A stretch of DNA of 64,000 bases, from NCBI GenBank assembly GCA_023014485.1, contig JAJOZX010001575.1, forward strand, positions 372,501-436,500, given 5' to 3'. The notes under the pieces are model-generated. The model had not been told where the DNA came from, searched no databases, and saw only the letters and a program-made list of their open reading frames with translations. The stretch comes from Bathynomus jamesi (Eukaryota > Arthropoda > Malacostraca > Isopoda > Cirolanidae). Position numbers and translations under genes: made by a program. Of this stretch, positions 1-10,640 are shown piece after piece (position 1 is the first letter of the stretch; every line of letters starts with the position of its first letter).

Positions 1-2
1 AT

Positions 3-375
3 GATTTCACATCGTCATCATCATCATCACCATCAACTAATGACGACAACCTTGAAATGAATTTTCAAGGTCCCTCTGAAGAGCAATTTAAAAAGAAAAT
101 GTTGGCTCCTAAAAAGTCAAAGCCTATTGACAAAAATGTTGTAGCAGCCTATGATAGAATGAATCTTTCCAATCGAGATGCAGCTATGTCTTATGCTGTT
201 GTTGCTCAGTCTTTGGGCCATAATTTGGAAAACATTACAGTGTCAAAATCTACTATGCTTCGAACTCGTCAAAAGTTACGCAAAGAAATAGCAACAGAAT
301 ATCAAGAGCAAGCATTTTGTCCTGGAGAGCCTTTAGTTCTTCATTGGGATGGAAAAATGCTCCCAGAGATATCAG
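3..375 (+). CDS. hAT-like transposase family protein, upstream exon (5' end outside window)
   Basis: The frame is open from base 3, before the first ATG at 57, and begins with a serine run followed by an acidic stretch and a Lys-rich segment. I therefore read it as an exon entering from outside the window, not as a start at 57. It ends with the motif HWDGK about 10 residues before a GT donor at 376-377. HWDGK is shared with two other family members here (minus strand near 3.95 kb and 37.9 kb) and would be the first catalytic Asp if this is an RNase H-fold transposase. Reading past the donor hits TAG at 378, while splicing to 883 restores the conserved continuation into EKLLGIPK. The family assignment is inferred from motif order; I know no name for it. 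Confidence 0.72.
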
Positions 376-882
376 GTTAGTTTTTTTGTCTGATTAATTT
401 AGCATATTTATATTTTATCTCTCAGGTGAAAAACTTAGTTGTGGGTCTGGTTTTCACACCTAGGCAATGTGTTATTATCTGGTTGGTTTTAATTAAACAT
501 TTTGATAGCTAAATTTCTATTTAATTAGGTTACATTTCACTGTCTGAAGCTAGTTTTCACAATCTACACCATTTTACCTTCAAATTAAAATAACTCGAGT
601 TCAAATTAAAATAAGTCAAGTTTAATTTAAAATAAGTCAAGTTTAATTTAAAATAAGTCAAGTTTAATTTAAAATAAGTCAAGTTTAATTTAAAATAAGT
701 CAAGTTTAATTTAAAATAAAGTTTAATTTAAAATTATATATTATACATATATAAATTAAATATATAAATATATTAAATATAAAATAAAATATTAAATATA
801 TAATATAATATATAAAATAAAATATTAAAAATAAATATATATAAATTATATATAAATTATATATTTTAACTTTTTCTTGCAG
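376..882 (+). other. Spliceosomal intron with a 21-bp tandem repeat
   Basis: The GT at 376-377 and the AG at 881-882, preceded by a pyrimidine-rich tract, join two exons in frame. The joined protein aligns with two related copies in this window that are continuous at this point. The intron is very AT-rich. About six units of a 21-bp repeat (core TAAGTCAAGTTTAATTTAAAA) lie at about 591-725, followed by irregular (ATATTAAAT)-like sequence. Confidence 0.8.
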
Positions 883-2174
883 GCGAAGGAAGAACGGAAA
901 GGATTGCAGTGTTAGTCAGTGGGAATGGTGAAGAGAAATTGCTGGGAATTCCTAAAGTCACTGCTGGCACGGGTACGGAGATGGCTCGTGTTTGCATTTC
1001 TCTCCTGCAAGAACATGATATGACCCAGAGAATTATTGGGCTGTCATTTGACACAACAGCATCCAATACCGGAATCCATGCTGGAGCTTGCACTAAAATT
1101 GAACAAGAACTTGGAAAAGAGCTTTTATATTTAGCCTGCAGACACCATATTTATGAGATTGTCCTATCTCAAGTCTTCCGGACTTCTATGGGCCATTCCT
1201 CTGAACCTGATATTCCAATCTTCAAAAGATTCAAAACTCAATGGGATTTTATGGATCATTCTCAAATCACAACTGCTGTTGATTCCCAAAGCTGCAGAAT
1301 AATTGAAAGAGTTCAAGATTTAAAAAATCAAACAGTCTTAATCATGAAGGAGGCACTCAACTCTAAACAGCCAAGAGATGATTATAAAGAATTTTTTCAA
1401 CTTGTTCTCTTGTTTTTTGGAGAAGAAAGCATTTCTAATACTTCCTTGAAGAGACCTGGAGCGTACCATCATGCAAGATGGATGGCAAAAGGAATTTATG
1501 CATTTAAGCTTTTTCTTCTCCAAAATCAATTTAAGATGACTAAAAAAGAACTTGATGCAATAACAAAATCTTGGGCAAAAGTTTCTCAACCAGAGGAAGC
1601 CCCAAATGTTGATCTTAAATTTTTGCAAGATCTTGCAATAATGGAGGAAAATTCTTTGATATCAAGTGTTATCAAGCAAGCCCAAAATGCCATTAAACGA
1701 CATCTGTGGTACCTCTCAGAAACACTTGTTGGATTAAGCTTCTTTGACAAAAGCATATCCCTTGAAGAAAAGGAGCAAATGCGAAATAATATCAAAATGC
1801 CTCCAAGAAATAAGGGACTGAAACGTTTAGAAGCAAAGGTAACCCTAGCTTCTTTTAAAGAAAAAAGGATTTCTGATTTTGTTACTTCAAGGACTAAATC
1901 TCTTTTGATGCTCTACATCTCAATTCTCTCCACTGAAAATTCTGCATCAACATGGGGAATAGATCCTGAGTACCAAAGAGGCTGTGCTAGAGTTCGTGCC
2001 CTTAGAGTGACAAATGACACAGCTGAGCGGGGTGTTGCATTGATTGAAAAATTTAATGAAGCAGTGACAACTAAAGAAGAGGACAAACAATACCTGCTCA
2101 AAACAGTTTTCAAGAATCGTAAAGAATTTCCAACAAAAAATAAAGCAGAACTTATGAAAATGAGGAAAAACTAA
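883..2174 (+). CDS. hAT-like transposase family protein, main exon
   Basis: 429 codons with no stop or frameshift. In order: EKLLGIPK, FDTTASNTG, a CRHHI motif, RDDYKEFF, a HHARWM motif, HLWYLSE, and DTAERG near the C-terminus. The arrangement matches hAT transposases: Asp (HWDGK, upstream exon), Asp (FDTTASN), a Cys..His motif, an Arg-Trp motif and a final Glu (AERG). Compared with its two relatives it lacks roughly 15 residues before the APNVDL segment, so it may not be fully functional. The C-terminus is Lys-rich. Element-end sequence follows at 2175-2333. The role would be cut-and-paste transposition in the nucleus, or a domesticated derivative; assignment is by motif order only. Confidence 0.75.
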
Positions 2175-2352
2175 TTTTTTCAGCATTAAAAGGAAAAGTG
2201 CAATTTTCTCGGGACCCCTAAAACTTGACGTAGAGGTTTCAAATTTTGTAATTTGATTAAGGTAAGCAAAAGGAATAACATTACTCATGTGGAACAAAGA
2301 TTTTTAAACCTTCATTTTTTTTGGTCCACACTAATACACAAACAATGTGTAT
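2175..2352 (+). repeat. 3' subterminal region of the first hAT-like element and junction with the second
   Basis: After the stop, sequence resembling the subterminal region of the neighbouring element (GGGACCCCTAAA, then a GGTCCACACTA end at 2323-2333) suggests the right terminus of element 1. The next element starts at 2353, only about 20 bp away. The spacer is a near-palindrome (ATACACA...TGTGTAT, 2334-2352), so the two elements abut back to back. No clean target duplication is visible. Confidence 0.5.
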
Positions 2353-5026
2353 TAGGGTGGTCCAAAAGGTTAAAGCATCGACTAAGTTCTCTCCACAAGG
2401 TTGGTTTTATGCCTCTTGGTGTGGACAGTATTTGTGCAAAGTTTCACGTTATTCGGTTAATATTTAGGGGTCGCCCCACTTGCCCCCTTTTTGAAAATTT
2501 GGGAAAATATATAGACAACTGAATAACTACATTTTTTTTTGGTTCTCAAAGAATATGAAAGAAAACAGTAAGACAATAGGACATGATAATGGGTGTATCT
2601 TCATTATTTCTTCTGCATCAGAGTCGCCTTGGATGGTATTGGTATCTGTTTTCGGTGGGCGGCTACGAGTTGTAGGAGGTACTGCTTCTGGTCCTCGTTT
2701 CGTGTCAAAGTGTCATTGTAGCGTTGTGCGAGAGCAATACCTCGCTCGGCAGCATCATTGACGACTTTCATCTTTAGGGCGCGATCTCTAAGTTCCCTGT
2801 AGTTCTTGTCATTTGGCCATTCCCGTGGATCTTTTTGAAGTAACTGGCGCGCTTCCTCCTTACCTCCAACTTTCAAGGCATCAAAGAGGGTCAATGTCCT
2901 TTTCGTGACGAAGGATGCCACATCATTTTCAACACCAGCTTCCGCCATGTCGATTCGTCGGGGGCAGCCATTCTTTTGGGGATGTTGGAGGTGTTGAACC
3001 ATTCTCCTTTTGGTATCAGGATCGATCCTATTATCGAAGAAGGCCAGTCCAATCAGATGCTCCGACAAGTACCACAGGTGGCGTCTTAGAGCTGTCTTCG
3101 CCGCTTGTGCAGCTCCTCCGTGTGGATATTTTTCCAGAAGATGCAGCATTTTGAGATCATTGAGAGGAGCTTGTGTCCCCATTGGCGCTTCATGCCAGTA
3201 CTTGACGTAAATCAGACTGACAAATAAAGCCACTGAGTCACGTTTCGTTCTTCGCGTGCTGTGAGCTTGAATTGATAGTGAAAGAGGTAGATTTTGAGCG
3301 CATAAATCGCCTTCGCCATCCATCTCGCGTGGTGCATGGGACCCGGAGCTCGGATAAAGAGTTGACCACCAGTCTTTCCCCCCAGGAAGAGCAAAGATAG
3401 TTCAAGGAACTCCTTGTAGTCGTCACGAGGTTGGCTTGCCTGAAGAGCGTTAGGTAAGTAAGTGAGCATCTCTTTTCTCATCTCTTGGAGTTGAGGGTTC
3501 TCGAACAAGCTGTCCGATGCTGAGACAAATGCTTCGTGGGAGAGAGATGGCCATTCCTTTTGAAATCGCTTAAAAAGGCGTTTCAGGACTTCCTGTTGAG
3601 CCAAATATTGAGGCAAAGACATCAGCAAGTACGACTTCAAGTATATGATGTCGACAACCGATCCAAACTAGCTCGTGACCCAATGCTTCTTCAATCCTGA
3701 CACAGGCTCCGCGATGTAAACCCGTGTTTGACGCAGTGGTATCGAAGACGAGACCTCTCACATGCTGTTCCACATTCCATAATTTCATAGTTTGAAGGCA
3801 TGCCTGGGCATGTGCTTCTCCAGTTCCTTGTTTCATCTTTGGGACACCAAGCAGCTTCTCCTGTCCATTGAATGTTATAAGGATTGCTATCCGATGCACA
3901 TTCGTCTTCTTCCCTTCAATGCCGGGGAGAAGCTTTCCGTCCCAATGGAGAAGGACAGGGTCTTCTAGAGAGAATGATTCTAGGTCTTCTTGAGCTGCCT
4001 GTTCTCGCCCACTTTCTCTGTAGCGATGAATAGAGCTCCGAGAGCACGTCATCCCAGACAGATCATGCCCCGCGGCCTGTAATACAGCTCCAGTTACGAA
4101 AACAGCATTCCGGTCAGAAAGATTGGTGCGATCCATTGCTCCAATGACTTCTGGAGATTGGAAAATGTTCGTAACCTTGTTCTTGGGACGCTTTGGTGCC
4201 GGAGCTTCAGACGAAGAAGGAATCGGAACCGATGGTCTATAGTCGTCGTCGTCTTGCGAAAAAAGGAAGAAGAGGAAAGATCAATTGATGACACTCCTGC
4301 TTCTTCCAAATCTTTCTGTGTTGCTTCATGCCTTGCCTTCCTCTTGGCTTCCTTCTCCATTCTGGATCGCTTTCTGTCCTCTTGTGTAGTCGTTTCCTTA
4401 TCAATGCCAGCCATGCTGCAAGAATTGACGTCCTTGCGCTGCATGGACAAAATTTCGGTCCTCAACGTTGACGATTGTGCTCATGGCATCACTGGTTGCG
4501 ATGTCAAACAGTTCCTGGATGTCCGCTTTGAAGATGTCTTCATTCATTCTATCGCTGGCACGTTGCCTGGTCCTGTGCTTCTTGAGTGTTTTGTAGCGGT
4601 CTAAAAGCTTTGAAAGCTTACGGACACAGGAGTCGATCCGTTGAGTTGGGATCCGCGCTCGGGTCCAGACTTCAATCACCCTCTGGCATGCCTGGTTCAG
4701 ACTGTCGGAGGTGGTTTGCTTTTGATTGATGTGGTGGTATTGCCCCAAGAGGAGGGCGTCAAGGCATGTAGGGAGCCTTGACGTGGATAAAGTTCCAGTT
4801 GCCATCCCTAGAAGCCAAACTTTTGGAATTGATCGAGTTTGAGCCATCGGACCTACGGAAGAAAAAGTACATTATATAATATATATATTCAGAGTGGGGC
4901 GACCTCTAAATATTCACCAATCACGCTGCAATTTTGCACAGACCATGTGGACACTAAATGGACAAAAACCACACTTGTGGAGACTATCTAAGACAATTTT
5001 GAAATTTCCCCCTATGGATTTGGACC

Positions 5027-5032
<6 letters not shown>
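2353..5032 (-). mobile_element. hAT-like DNA transposon with ~125-bp terminal inverted repeats
   Basis: The left end (2353-2480) and right end (4890-5032) are imperfect inverted repeats. Both start TAGGGTGGTCC, carry a GTGGACA/GTGCAAA block and finish at the inner motif GGTCGCCCCA. The YAGGG start is typical of hAT elements. The minus-strand transposase remnant lies between them. The right end abuts a (TA)n tract, so a target duplication cannot be judged. AT-rich sequence with TATATAA just upstream of the reading frame (about 4871-4890) may be the promoter. Confidence 0.75.
2604..4847 (-). pseudogene. hAT-like transposase, frameshifted (second family member)
   Basis: Minus-strand pieces at 4847-4401, 4465-4094, 4136-3570, 3640-3212 and 3323-2604 overlap in different frames and together give a complete family protein. 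The N-terminus begins MAQTRSIPKVWLLG and contains TRARIPTQ. A basic segment and a serine cluster follow, then HWDGKLLPG, EKLLGVPK, FDTTASNTG, CRHHI, RDDYKEF, HHARWMAKAIYA, HLWYLSE and NDAAERG. At least four frameshifts make it non-functional as it stands. No intron is needed between HWDGK and EKLLG, unlike the first copy. The 4847 start is chosen because the N-terminal block matches the start region of the third copy near 39.3 kb. Confidence 0.75.

Positions 5033-5068
<36 letters not shown>
5031..5068. repeat. (TA)n microsatellite
   Basis: A pure TA run directly abuts the end of the hAT-like element and the start of the next palindrome. Confidence 0.95.
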
Positions 5069-5074
<6 letters not shown>

Positions 5075-5190
5075 AACTCAGAATGGTTCCCTGAGAAAAT
5101 TATATGTTAAACAGACCGTGCATGGAGCAAGGTGCACGGTCTGTGTTTAACATATAATTTTCTCAGGGAACCATTCTGAGTTTGTGTATA
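5067..5190. repeat. Short fold-back palindrome, ~56-bp arms
   Basis: The sequence beginning ACACAAACTCAGAATGG is inverted almost perfectly around a spacer of about 10 bp at 5121-5131. A second partial copy of the inner arm (TTCCATGCACGGTCTGTG) occurs in direct orientation at about 5580-5610, so the palindrome may be a rearranged end of a larger element spanning 5067-5610. Confidence 0.75.
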
Positions 5191-5619
5191 TTAAACGGAC
5201 GTGTTACGTGCCTTGAAAAGTGGACGCTCAATGTCCCGGTTGAGGTTTAAGTTTTGTTTTTTTTGGCTAAAAATACAATAGTTACCCCCCTTTTTCTCTG
5301 ATTTATTCAATCCGACGTGAATGCAACGAGTCTTTTACTTATATAGAGGTTCTGAATGTAGGGGGTCTAGTCTTGCTTTAAACCCTAGATCCATGTCCCA
5401 AAGCTGGATCCTGTCTGCTTTGCAGATAGCTGGTGAGGGAAGCTATATTTATGGGATCTCTTTGCGAGAGACCCGTTGCCGACGTCGGGCTAACATCATG
5501 AAAAAGAAAAACTATGGTATTTGTCATTTACCATTACTTATTCGGACTATAGTGGATTTAATTTTCCCAGAAGAGTTCCTTGTTCCATGCACGGTCTGTG
5601 TTTAACATATATATATATA
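5191..5619. other. Unassigned unique-looking sequence
   Basis: No convincing gene. Moderately GC-rich sequence ends with the same GCACGGTCTGTG block found in the palindrome at 5067-5190. It may be the interior of an unclassified element. Confidence 0.4.
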
Positions 5620-6541
5620 CAGGGTGGGCGGAAAGTAGCTCCCTATTTTGGATTGGTAAAAAAATACGTATTATTCATTTATTTCAGAAAAAATAATATG
5701 AAAAGGTAGGCATACATGGTAGGTTTTCTCTAAAATTCAATGTGGGCTCCAACTCTTTCCACCAGCTTCTGGAGCCGCCCAGGAATGGCGTCCACTGACT
5801 TTAGCAGGAACTCCGGCGGGATGGAGGACATGACTTCCCGAATTCGGTCCTCCAGTTCTTCCAATGTCCTCGGTTTGGTGCGGTAGACTTCTTCCTTTAC
5901 CCACCCCAAAGAAAGAAGTCGCACGGTTACCGCTGAAAAACGGCAGAATCGGTTCAGTGTAACGGTGTGGTGTGGTATGACCTCATATCAGGTTGTGGGC
6001 CCGTTCCTTCTGCGCAACACCATGAATGCTGAGCGGTACCTTGCTATGTTGCGAAACGAGGTCTGGCCGGTTGTCAGCACATGGGAGAACATCGACGATC
6101 TGATATTTATGCAAGATGGCGCCCCTCCGCACTTCGCTCTTGTTGTCCGTGAGTGGCTGGATGCCCACTTCTCTGGGCGTTGGATGGGTCGTCGTGGTCC
6201 ACATCAATGGCCAGCCAGGAGCCCCGACTTGACACCGTGCGACTTCTTTCTTTGGGGGTGGGTAAAGGAAGAAGTCTACCGCACCAAACCGAGGACATTG
6301 GAAGAACTGGAGGACCGAATTCGGGAAGTCATGTCCTCCATCCCGCCGGAGTTCCTGCTAAAGTCAGTGGACGCCATTCCTGGGCGGCTCCAGAAGCTGG
6401 TGGAAAGAGTTGCAGCCCACATTGAATTTTAGAGAAAACCTACCATGTATGCCTACCTTTTCATATTATTTCTTCTGAAATAAATGGATAATATACGTAT
6501 TTTTTTACCAATCCAAAATAGGGAGCTACTTTCCGCCCACC

Positions 6542-6544
<3 letters not shown>
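5620..6544 (+). mobile_element. Fold-back mariner/Tc1-like element with ~305-bp inverted arms
   Basis: The ends CAGGGTGGGCGGAAAGTAG (left) and its complement (right) are flanked by TA at 5618-5619 and 6545-6546, the target duplication of this superfamily. The left arm (5620-5925) is an inverted copy of the right arm (about 6240-6544) and includes the 3' end of the transposase gene as well as the terminal repeat. The original 5' half, with the first catalytic region, is gone. Confidence 0.85.
5965..6432 (+). pseudogene. mariner/Tc1-like transposase, C-terminal half
   Basis: 155 codons that enter from fold-back sequence and end about 110 bp before the terminal repeat. FMQDGAPPH carries the second catalytic Asp and ARSPDLTPCDFFLW precedes the third acidic position. 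The N-terminal DNA-binding domain and first Asp are missing, so it cannot be active. The same C-terminal 60 residues are encoded again on the opposite strand at 5924-5730. Confidence 0.85.
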
Positions 6545-6574
<30 letters not shown>

Positions 6575-6578
<4 letters not shown>

Positions 6579-7146
6579 ATAAACGGAGAAGTAAAAATTA
6601 AAAATTAAAGGATTATCAGAGAGGCATACAGATTTGTAAGGGAAAAATATCGATTTTTAGCACAAGATCAAATGAATTATAAAAATACAAATTTATACTG
6701 GAAATCTGCCCGGGTTTTAACACACTGCCTTTTATGGTTAAGTTTCGATGTATGTAAAAATAAAATGAAAATTAAAAGTTAATAAAGTAGCATACAAGTT
6801 TACCAAAGATTTAGCGTTCTACCCTTCCTATCTAAATCTGTTTTGAAGGAATTCAAAACAACAGGATCGAGTTGAAGAAGACCTTTGCTTATGTTGAAGT
6901 TATTTGAAAGTTGGATAATGGCAGACTCAAGAATATTTCTATTAACATTGTTGCTAGAGTGGAATAAAACTGAAGCATTATTCCAATCAATACAGACAGT
7001 GTGTTAAAACCCGGGCAGATTTCCAGTATAGATTTGTATTTTTCTAATTCATTTGATCTTGTGCTAAAAATCGATATTTTTTCCTTACAAATCTGTATGC
7101 CTCTGATAATCCTTTAATTTTTAATTTTTACTTCTCCGTTTATTGC
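6575..7146 (-). mobile_element. Penelope-like remnant bounded by ~150-bp inverted repeats
   Basis: 6575-6727 and 6997-7146 are nearly perfect inverted repeats (outer end TGCAATAAACGGAG, inner end TTTTAACACACTG). Between them, minus-strand sequence at about 6990-6817 translates to a Penelope-like C-terminal segment with IDWNNAS, NRNILESAI and LDPVVLNSF. The same protein family occurs at 30.6 and 30.9 kb. The (TA)n tract at 6545-6574 separates it from the mariner. Confidence 0.65.
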
Positions 7147-7179
7147 ATATATATAATATATATATTTTATTTTTTATTT

Positions 7180-7345
7180 TTTATTTTTATTTTTTTATTT
7201 TATTTTATTTTATTTTTTTCTGTAACCTATATACGTAATATATATAGGCTGTAACCCTTTTATGTACTTCAGTGTTCCTGAGGATGTCATTAGACGAAAG
7301 CGCTTGAGCACCATTTTGTGTTTCCTTTCCTTCGTGGTTTTATTT
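7180..7345 (+). mobile_element. 3' tail of a Penelope-like element
   Basis: T-rich sequence is followed by a block (GTCATTAGACGAAAGCGCTTG, and CCTTCGTGGTT downstream) that recurs near-identically at about 31205-31275 in another Penelope-like element. A hammerhead-like core CTGAGGA - stem GTC/GAC - GAAA lies at 7278-7299. (TA)n follows at 7345-7408. Confidence 0.6.
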
Positions 7346-7347
7346 AT

Positions 7348-7408
<61 letters not shown>
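7345..7408. repeat. (TA)n microsatellite
   Basis: TA run with one phase slip, bounding the Penelope-like tail. Confidence 0.95.
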
Positions 7409-7410
<2 letters not shown>

Positions 7411-7640
7411 ACATGGGGTCAATTACTGTGTTTCTTTTACTATTACTTGGTCATCTATTACTATTACTTTTGTTTGTGGGGTACTTCACTTATTTGAAAA
7501 GGATCTTTGTCTATTTAAATGCAATTAGAAGCAGTGTATTAATAAACAAATAAACTATTTCAGACTTGGCAGGTACAAACATTATACAAGAGGTCCATAG
7601 AAGATTAAGAGAGAGTTGTCTGGAGCACTGACTAAGTAGG

Positions 7641-8033
7641 TCAGTTAATCACTGTGTATAATGAATATACAAATACAATGATCCAACCATGAGGTGGTGT
7701 GCCAACTATCACTAACATATAAGTAAAGCTATCACCAGGAAATCTACACATGGATGAAAGGGTCAAGTTATTATCTTCACAGAAGGCTTTTAAATGGTTG
7801 CTAAATAAAGAATTATCAATAAGCACATTAGCATTAAAGTCACCAATAATAGCTACACATGTATCCAACTCATCAATAATACTGCTGACCTGCCCCAATT
7901 TAATGAGGTAATCTTCATTATCAACTGCCTGAAAAGGCATATAGATAGACAGAATTAAAATTTTTTTATTGTCTACACAAATTTCTATTCCAGTTAGCCA
8001 ATTCAAACCAAGTTTTAATTCACTATTTCCCAT
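7641..8033 (-). pseudogene. LINE ORF2 endonuclease domain fragment
   Basis: 130 codons containing IEICVD, YMPFQ and GDFNAN, the order seen in exonuclease-endonuclease-phosphatase domains of LINEs. The domain nicks target DNA during retrotransposition. The frame drifts after PPHGW; a neighbouring frame continues with a WLDH-like sequence, so a frameshift is likely. The N-terminal part is separated by a DNA-transposon insertion. Confidence 0.7.
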
Positions 8034-8157
8034 ACCCCAACCTCCATAGAATAGCTACCCCACCAGGTGGGTGGCCTGCAAGGAGACCATCTTGTTTATC
8101 TCTGGTGGCCTCCCCTATCCCATGAAAGTTACTGGACAGGCTATTCACGTCCTTTAA

Positions 8158-8392
8158 CCCTTTGAGTACCAAGGGACATATTTGTCCCAACGGAAATAAG
8201 AATATAAATTGTACAATGATGCAACGTTTCTACAAATACATCTACATGTTTATAGTGGTATCGTTTAGTTGTTGGAAAATTAACCCAAAAATGGGTCATT
8301 TAAGTGACTATAGTTAGTAACATATCTAATTGCAAATAACAATAAAACTTACACTTTTAAGTTCAAAGAAACGTATACCAGTCGTCAAAGGG
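8158..8392. mobile_element. TTAA-flanked MITE (piggyBac-like)
   Basis: Ends CCCTTTGA...TCAAAGGG are flanked by TTAA on both sides (8154-8157, 8393-8396). A TTAA duplication with a CCC start is characteristic of piggyBac-type elements; Kolobok also uses TTAA. It interrupts the LINE endonuclease reading frame. It is 235 bp with no coding capacity. Confidence 0.75.
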
Positions 8393-8606
8393 TTAAGTCC
8401 TGTTTCCATAGCCATTTTTCCTGCAGACAGAGAATATCAGCATCGTCTAACAGCTTATCAATTATGATCCGCCTGTGTTTGTTGTTATTGCCTTAGCTTA
8501 GGCCTCTACAGTTATAAGAGATTACCTTGAATGTTGCAATTAGGAAGATGCAGGAGTTCTGCCAGCCATCTCTCCATGTTGAATTCCACTTATACTAAGC
8601 AGTCCA

Positions 8607-9412
<806 letters not shown>

Positions 9413-10240
9413 ACAGCAGTTACAGCATTAGACCCAGCTGGATTTTCCTCCACAGTACGACGCATGATGTCTCCATAATTACCCTCTCCAGCACTTGCGA
9501 GAGGGGCTGCAGGTGTTTTTCTTCCCTTCTTCTCATAGAATCGCCGTGTATATATACCCGTTCCGGCCATACTGCTGGATCCATAAATACCCCTGGATCA
9601 TCACGGACTGCTATAACTTGAAAGGAACTGTACGTAGTCCATCTGGAGTCAATTTTCCTACATGTAATCTGAAGGTTCACTTTATCTTCCACAAATGCCT
9701 GCAGCTCCTTGGCCGTAAGATCAGGTCGACATCTCGAGACGAAAATGCTTACGGTTATCGTTCGTACAGTCATCATACGATCTGTTTTGGCAGCCCCTAT
9801 GATACCCCGCCCGCCGTTCTCTGCCAGCCTTTGCCACAGGCTGACTTCCTCTAGCTGGTGCATGAGTGGGACCAGACCCCCTTGAGGGACCACCACCATT
9901 AGCTACTACAGCGGTTGCAGTTCTCGGAGGGGTCGCTCGCTTCCGGCCCCTCCTTACCACCATTGTCCAAGATGCCTCTTCATCATGACCCCCGACTGCA
10001 TTCCCAGCATCCCGATTCACCAAGGCCCCTTGGGGGGTACCCTGTGTGAGATGGTATTGAGCTGGCGATGTAGCAGTGTCTGGATTCAGGGATCTAGGAT
10101 AAGACTGAGAAGCAGAGGGCTCTGCACTCATGGATCCAGGTTGAGGCTTAAAGGCAGAGGGCTCTGCACTCGTGGATCCAGGATGAGGCTGAGAAGCAGA
10201 GGGCTCTGCACTCATGGATTGAGGCTGAGTGGCAGCCAAA
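9413..10240 (-). pseudogene. LINE ORF1 (RNA-binding gag-like protein), frameshifted
   Basis: The minus-strand start MAATQPQSMSAEPSAS at 10239 has three to four imperfect repeats of SAEPSASQP, then a WTMVVRRGRKR segment. After a frame change near 9800 come FVSRCRPDLTAKELQAFVED, WTTYSSFQV and PGVFMDPAVWPE, which look like the folded domain of arthropod LINE ORF1 proteins. After another frame change near 9500 it continues with ASAGEGNYGDIMRR. The function is RNA packaging for retrotransposition. At least two frameshifts make it inactive. Confidence 0.65.
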
Positions 10241-10394
10241 TAACAAATATTTGTTTGAGCTAAATCATTACAATTTCAGAGACTGTAGGTCTTCATAAAT
10301 TTTACTTTATTGAAGGAAAAATTTGCCACAATATTAGTTCACAGACACGTTTATTTTAGTTTAGAGTCGATTTAGTTCATTTTTCAGTTCTTTG

Positions 10395-10545
10395 TTCACA
10401 CAATATGCCCATTGCCACTGTAATAAAAAAGTAATAGACTATTATCTATTATTTTGCCTACTATTACTATTACAGCCAAAAAATTATGATCTATTACTAT
10501 TACTTAAAAAATCCTGTAATAGTCTGTTACTATTACCCCATGTCT
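10395..10545. repeat. TAATAGTAATAG-rich element end
   Basis: Clusters of TAATAGTAATAG/CTATTACTATTA and an end ACCCCATGTCTGATA. A related piece (GACATGGGGTCAAT with CTATTACTATTAC) lies at 7408-7475. This probably represents subterminal repeats of a DNA transposon; both boundaries are uncertain. Confidence 0.4.
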
Positions 10546-10548
10546 GAT

Positions 10549-10551
10549 ATA

Positions 10552-10633
<82 letters not shown>

Positions 10634-10640
10634 GCGTGTG
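10549..10640. repeat. (TA)n followed by (TG)n microsatellite
   Basis: TA repeats pass directly into TG repeats and a short alternating GTGCGCGCG stretch. Confidence 0.95.

Larger units (their letters stand above)
7520..8606 (-). mobile_element. Non-LTR retrotransposon, ORF2 endonuclease region
   Basis: The minus strand from about 8575 encodes an AP-endonuclease-like start (a DADILCLQE-type motif around 8440) that continues after an inserted MITE (8158-8392) into the IIGDFNAN endonuclease motif at about 7850. ORF1 of the same element lies on the same strand at 10240-9413, separated by a hAT insertion. The reverse transcriptase part is absent; the copy is truncated at about 7.5 kb. Confidence 0.7.
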
